This document shows positions 63,936 to 64,000 of a DNA stretch of 64,000 nucleotides, one piece after another. Each line of letters opens with the position of its first letter. Within the stretch, counting starts at the first letter, position 1. The DNA is taken from positions 36,050 to 100,049 of the forward strand of contig NTJZ01000012.1 of the NCBI GenBank assembly GCA_002457215.1, in the 5' to 3' direction. The notes beneath the pieces were generated by a model. It did no database searches. It worked only from the letters and a program-made list of their open reading frames with translations, and was not told the origin of the DNA. The position numbers were made by a program, and so were the translations under genes. This DNA is from OM182 bacterium MED-G28. GTDB taxonomy: Bacteria; Pseudomonadota; Gammaproteobacteria; Pseudomonadales; Pseudohongiellaceae.

Positions 63936-64000
63936 ATAAGCCTTTAATCAATTGGTCGCAAATTGGTTAATGAAAAGCGATTATTCTCTTTCTAGAGAAT

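Overview
The window looks like chromosomal DNA of a marine-type, moderately AT-rich gammaproteobacterium. The lineage call rests on gene order. The blocks hemA-prfA-prmC-moeB facing a TPR lipoprotein-lolB-ispE-tRNA-Gln-prs, mreB-mreC-mreD-maf-rng-yhdP facing gatCAB, and a PA4642-family gene after gatB are all gammaproteobacterial arrangements. The accessory part is rich in acyl-CoA enzymes, secreted proteins of unknown function and DUF6152/DUF6644-type genes, as in oligotrophic marine gammaproteobacteria. I cannot name a genus. I see no phage, insertion sequence, CRISPR array or rRNA.

Layout. 0.1-8.9 kb: a stand-alone acyl-CoA dehydrogenase; a three-gene minus-strand set (membrane protein, spermidine-synthase-like protein, secreted hydrolase); and a five-gene minus-strand acyl-CoA operon (two unlike acyl-CoA dehydrogenases, histidine phosphatase, ACAD10/LvaA-type kinase, SDR) that resembles a 4-hydroxyacyl-CoA catabolic set. 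9-24 kb: pal, lipases/esterases, a DUF4105 membrane protein, a Tat-exported epimerase-like protein, a ThDP enzyme, a sodium/solute symporter, a HAD phosphatase, a thioesterase, small lipoproteins, a patatin, an MFS transporter and YceI. 24-34 kb: a 2OG-Fe(II) oxygenase followed by a NADH-dehydrogenase-like/SelD fusion, a TPR protein, a glutaminyl cyclase-YjbQ-aminopeptidase operon, HinT, and an mtnA plus aldolase/dehydrogenase pair that fits 5'-deoxynucleoside (DHAP shunt) salvage. 34-41 kb: orphan ExbD, a TetR regulator, DUF445, a cyclase-family hydrolase, two DUF6644-like membrane proteins facing a secreted protein plus DUF6152, and a decayed PD40 propeller gene. 41-64 kb: conserved housekeeping genes for cell shape, envelope, tRNA amidation, translation termination, haem, isoprenoid and PRPP synthesis.

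Most notable points. (1) mreC and lolB have no AUG/GUG/UUG start that would keep their N-terminal export signals; both have strong Shine-Dalgarno sequences in front of AUC (or GUC) and AUA codons. (2) The gatCAB leader can fold into a three-helix structure closed by a perfect 8-bp stem, with mutually exclusive pairings. (3) The acyl-CoA operon encodes a probable heteromeric dehydrogenase in which one subunit lacks the catalytic glutamate. (4) The PD40 gene carries three independent lesions, and a second small pseudogene sits at 20.3-20.5 kb. (5) A set of secreted and membrane proteins of unknown function (two related 'W'-repeat-like secreted proteins, DUF6152, two DUF6644-like proteins) may be an undescribed envelope module. 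No single spectacular new system is evident; these are the leads the sequence supports.
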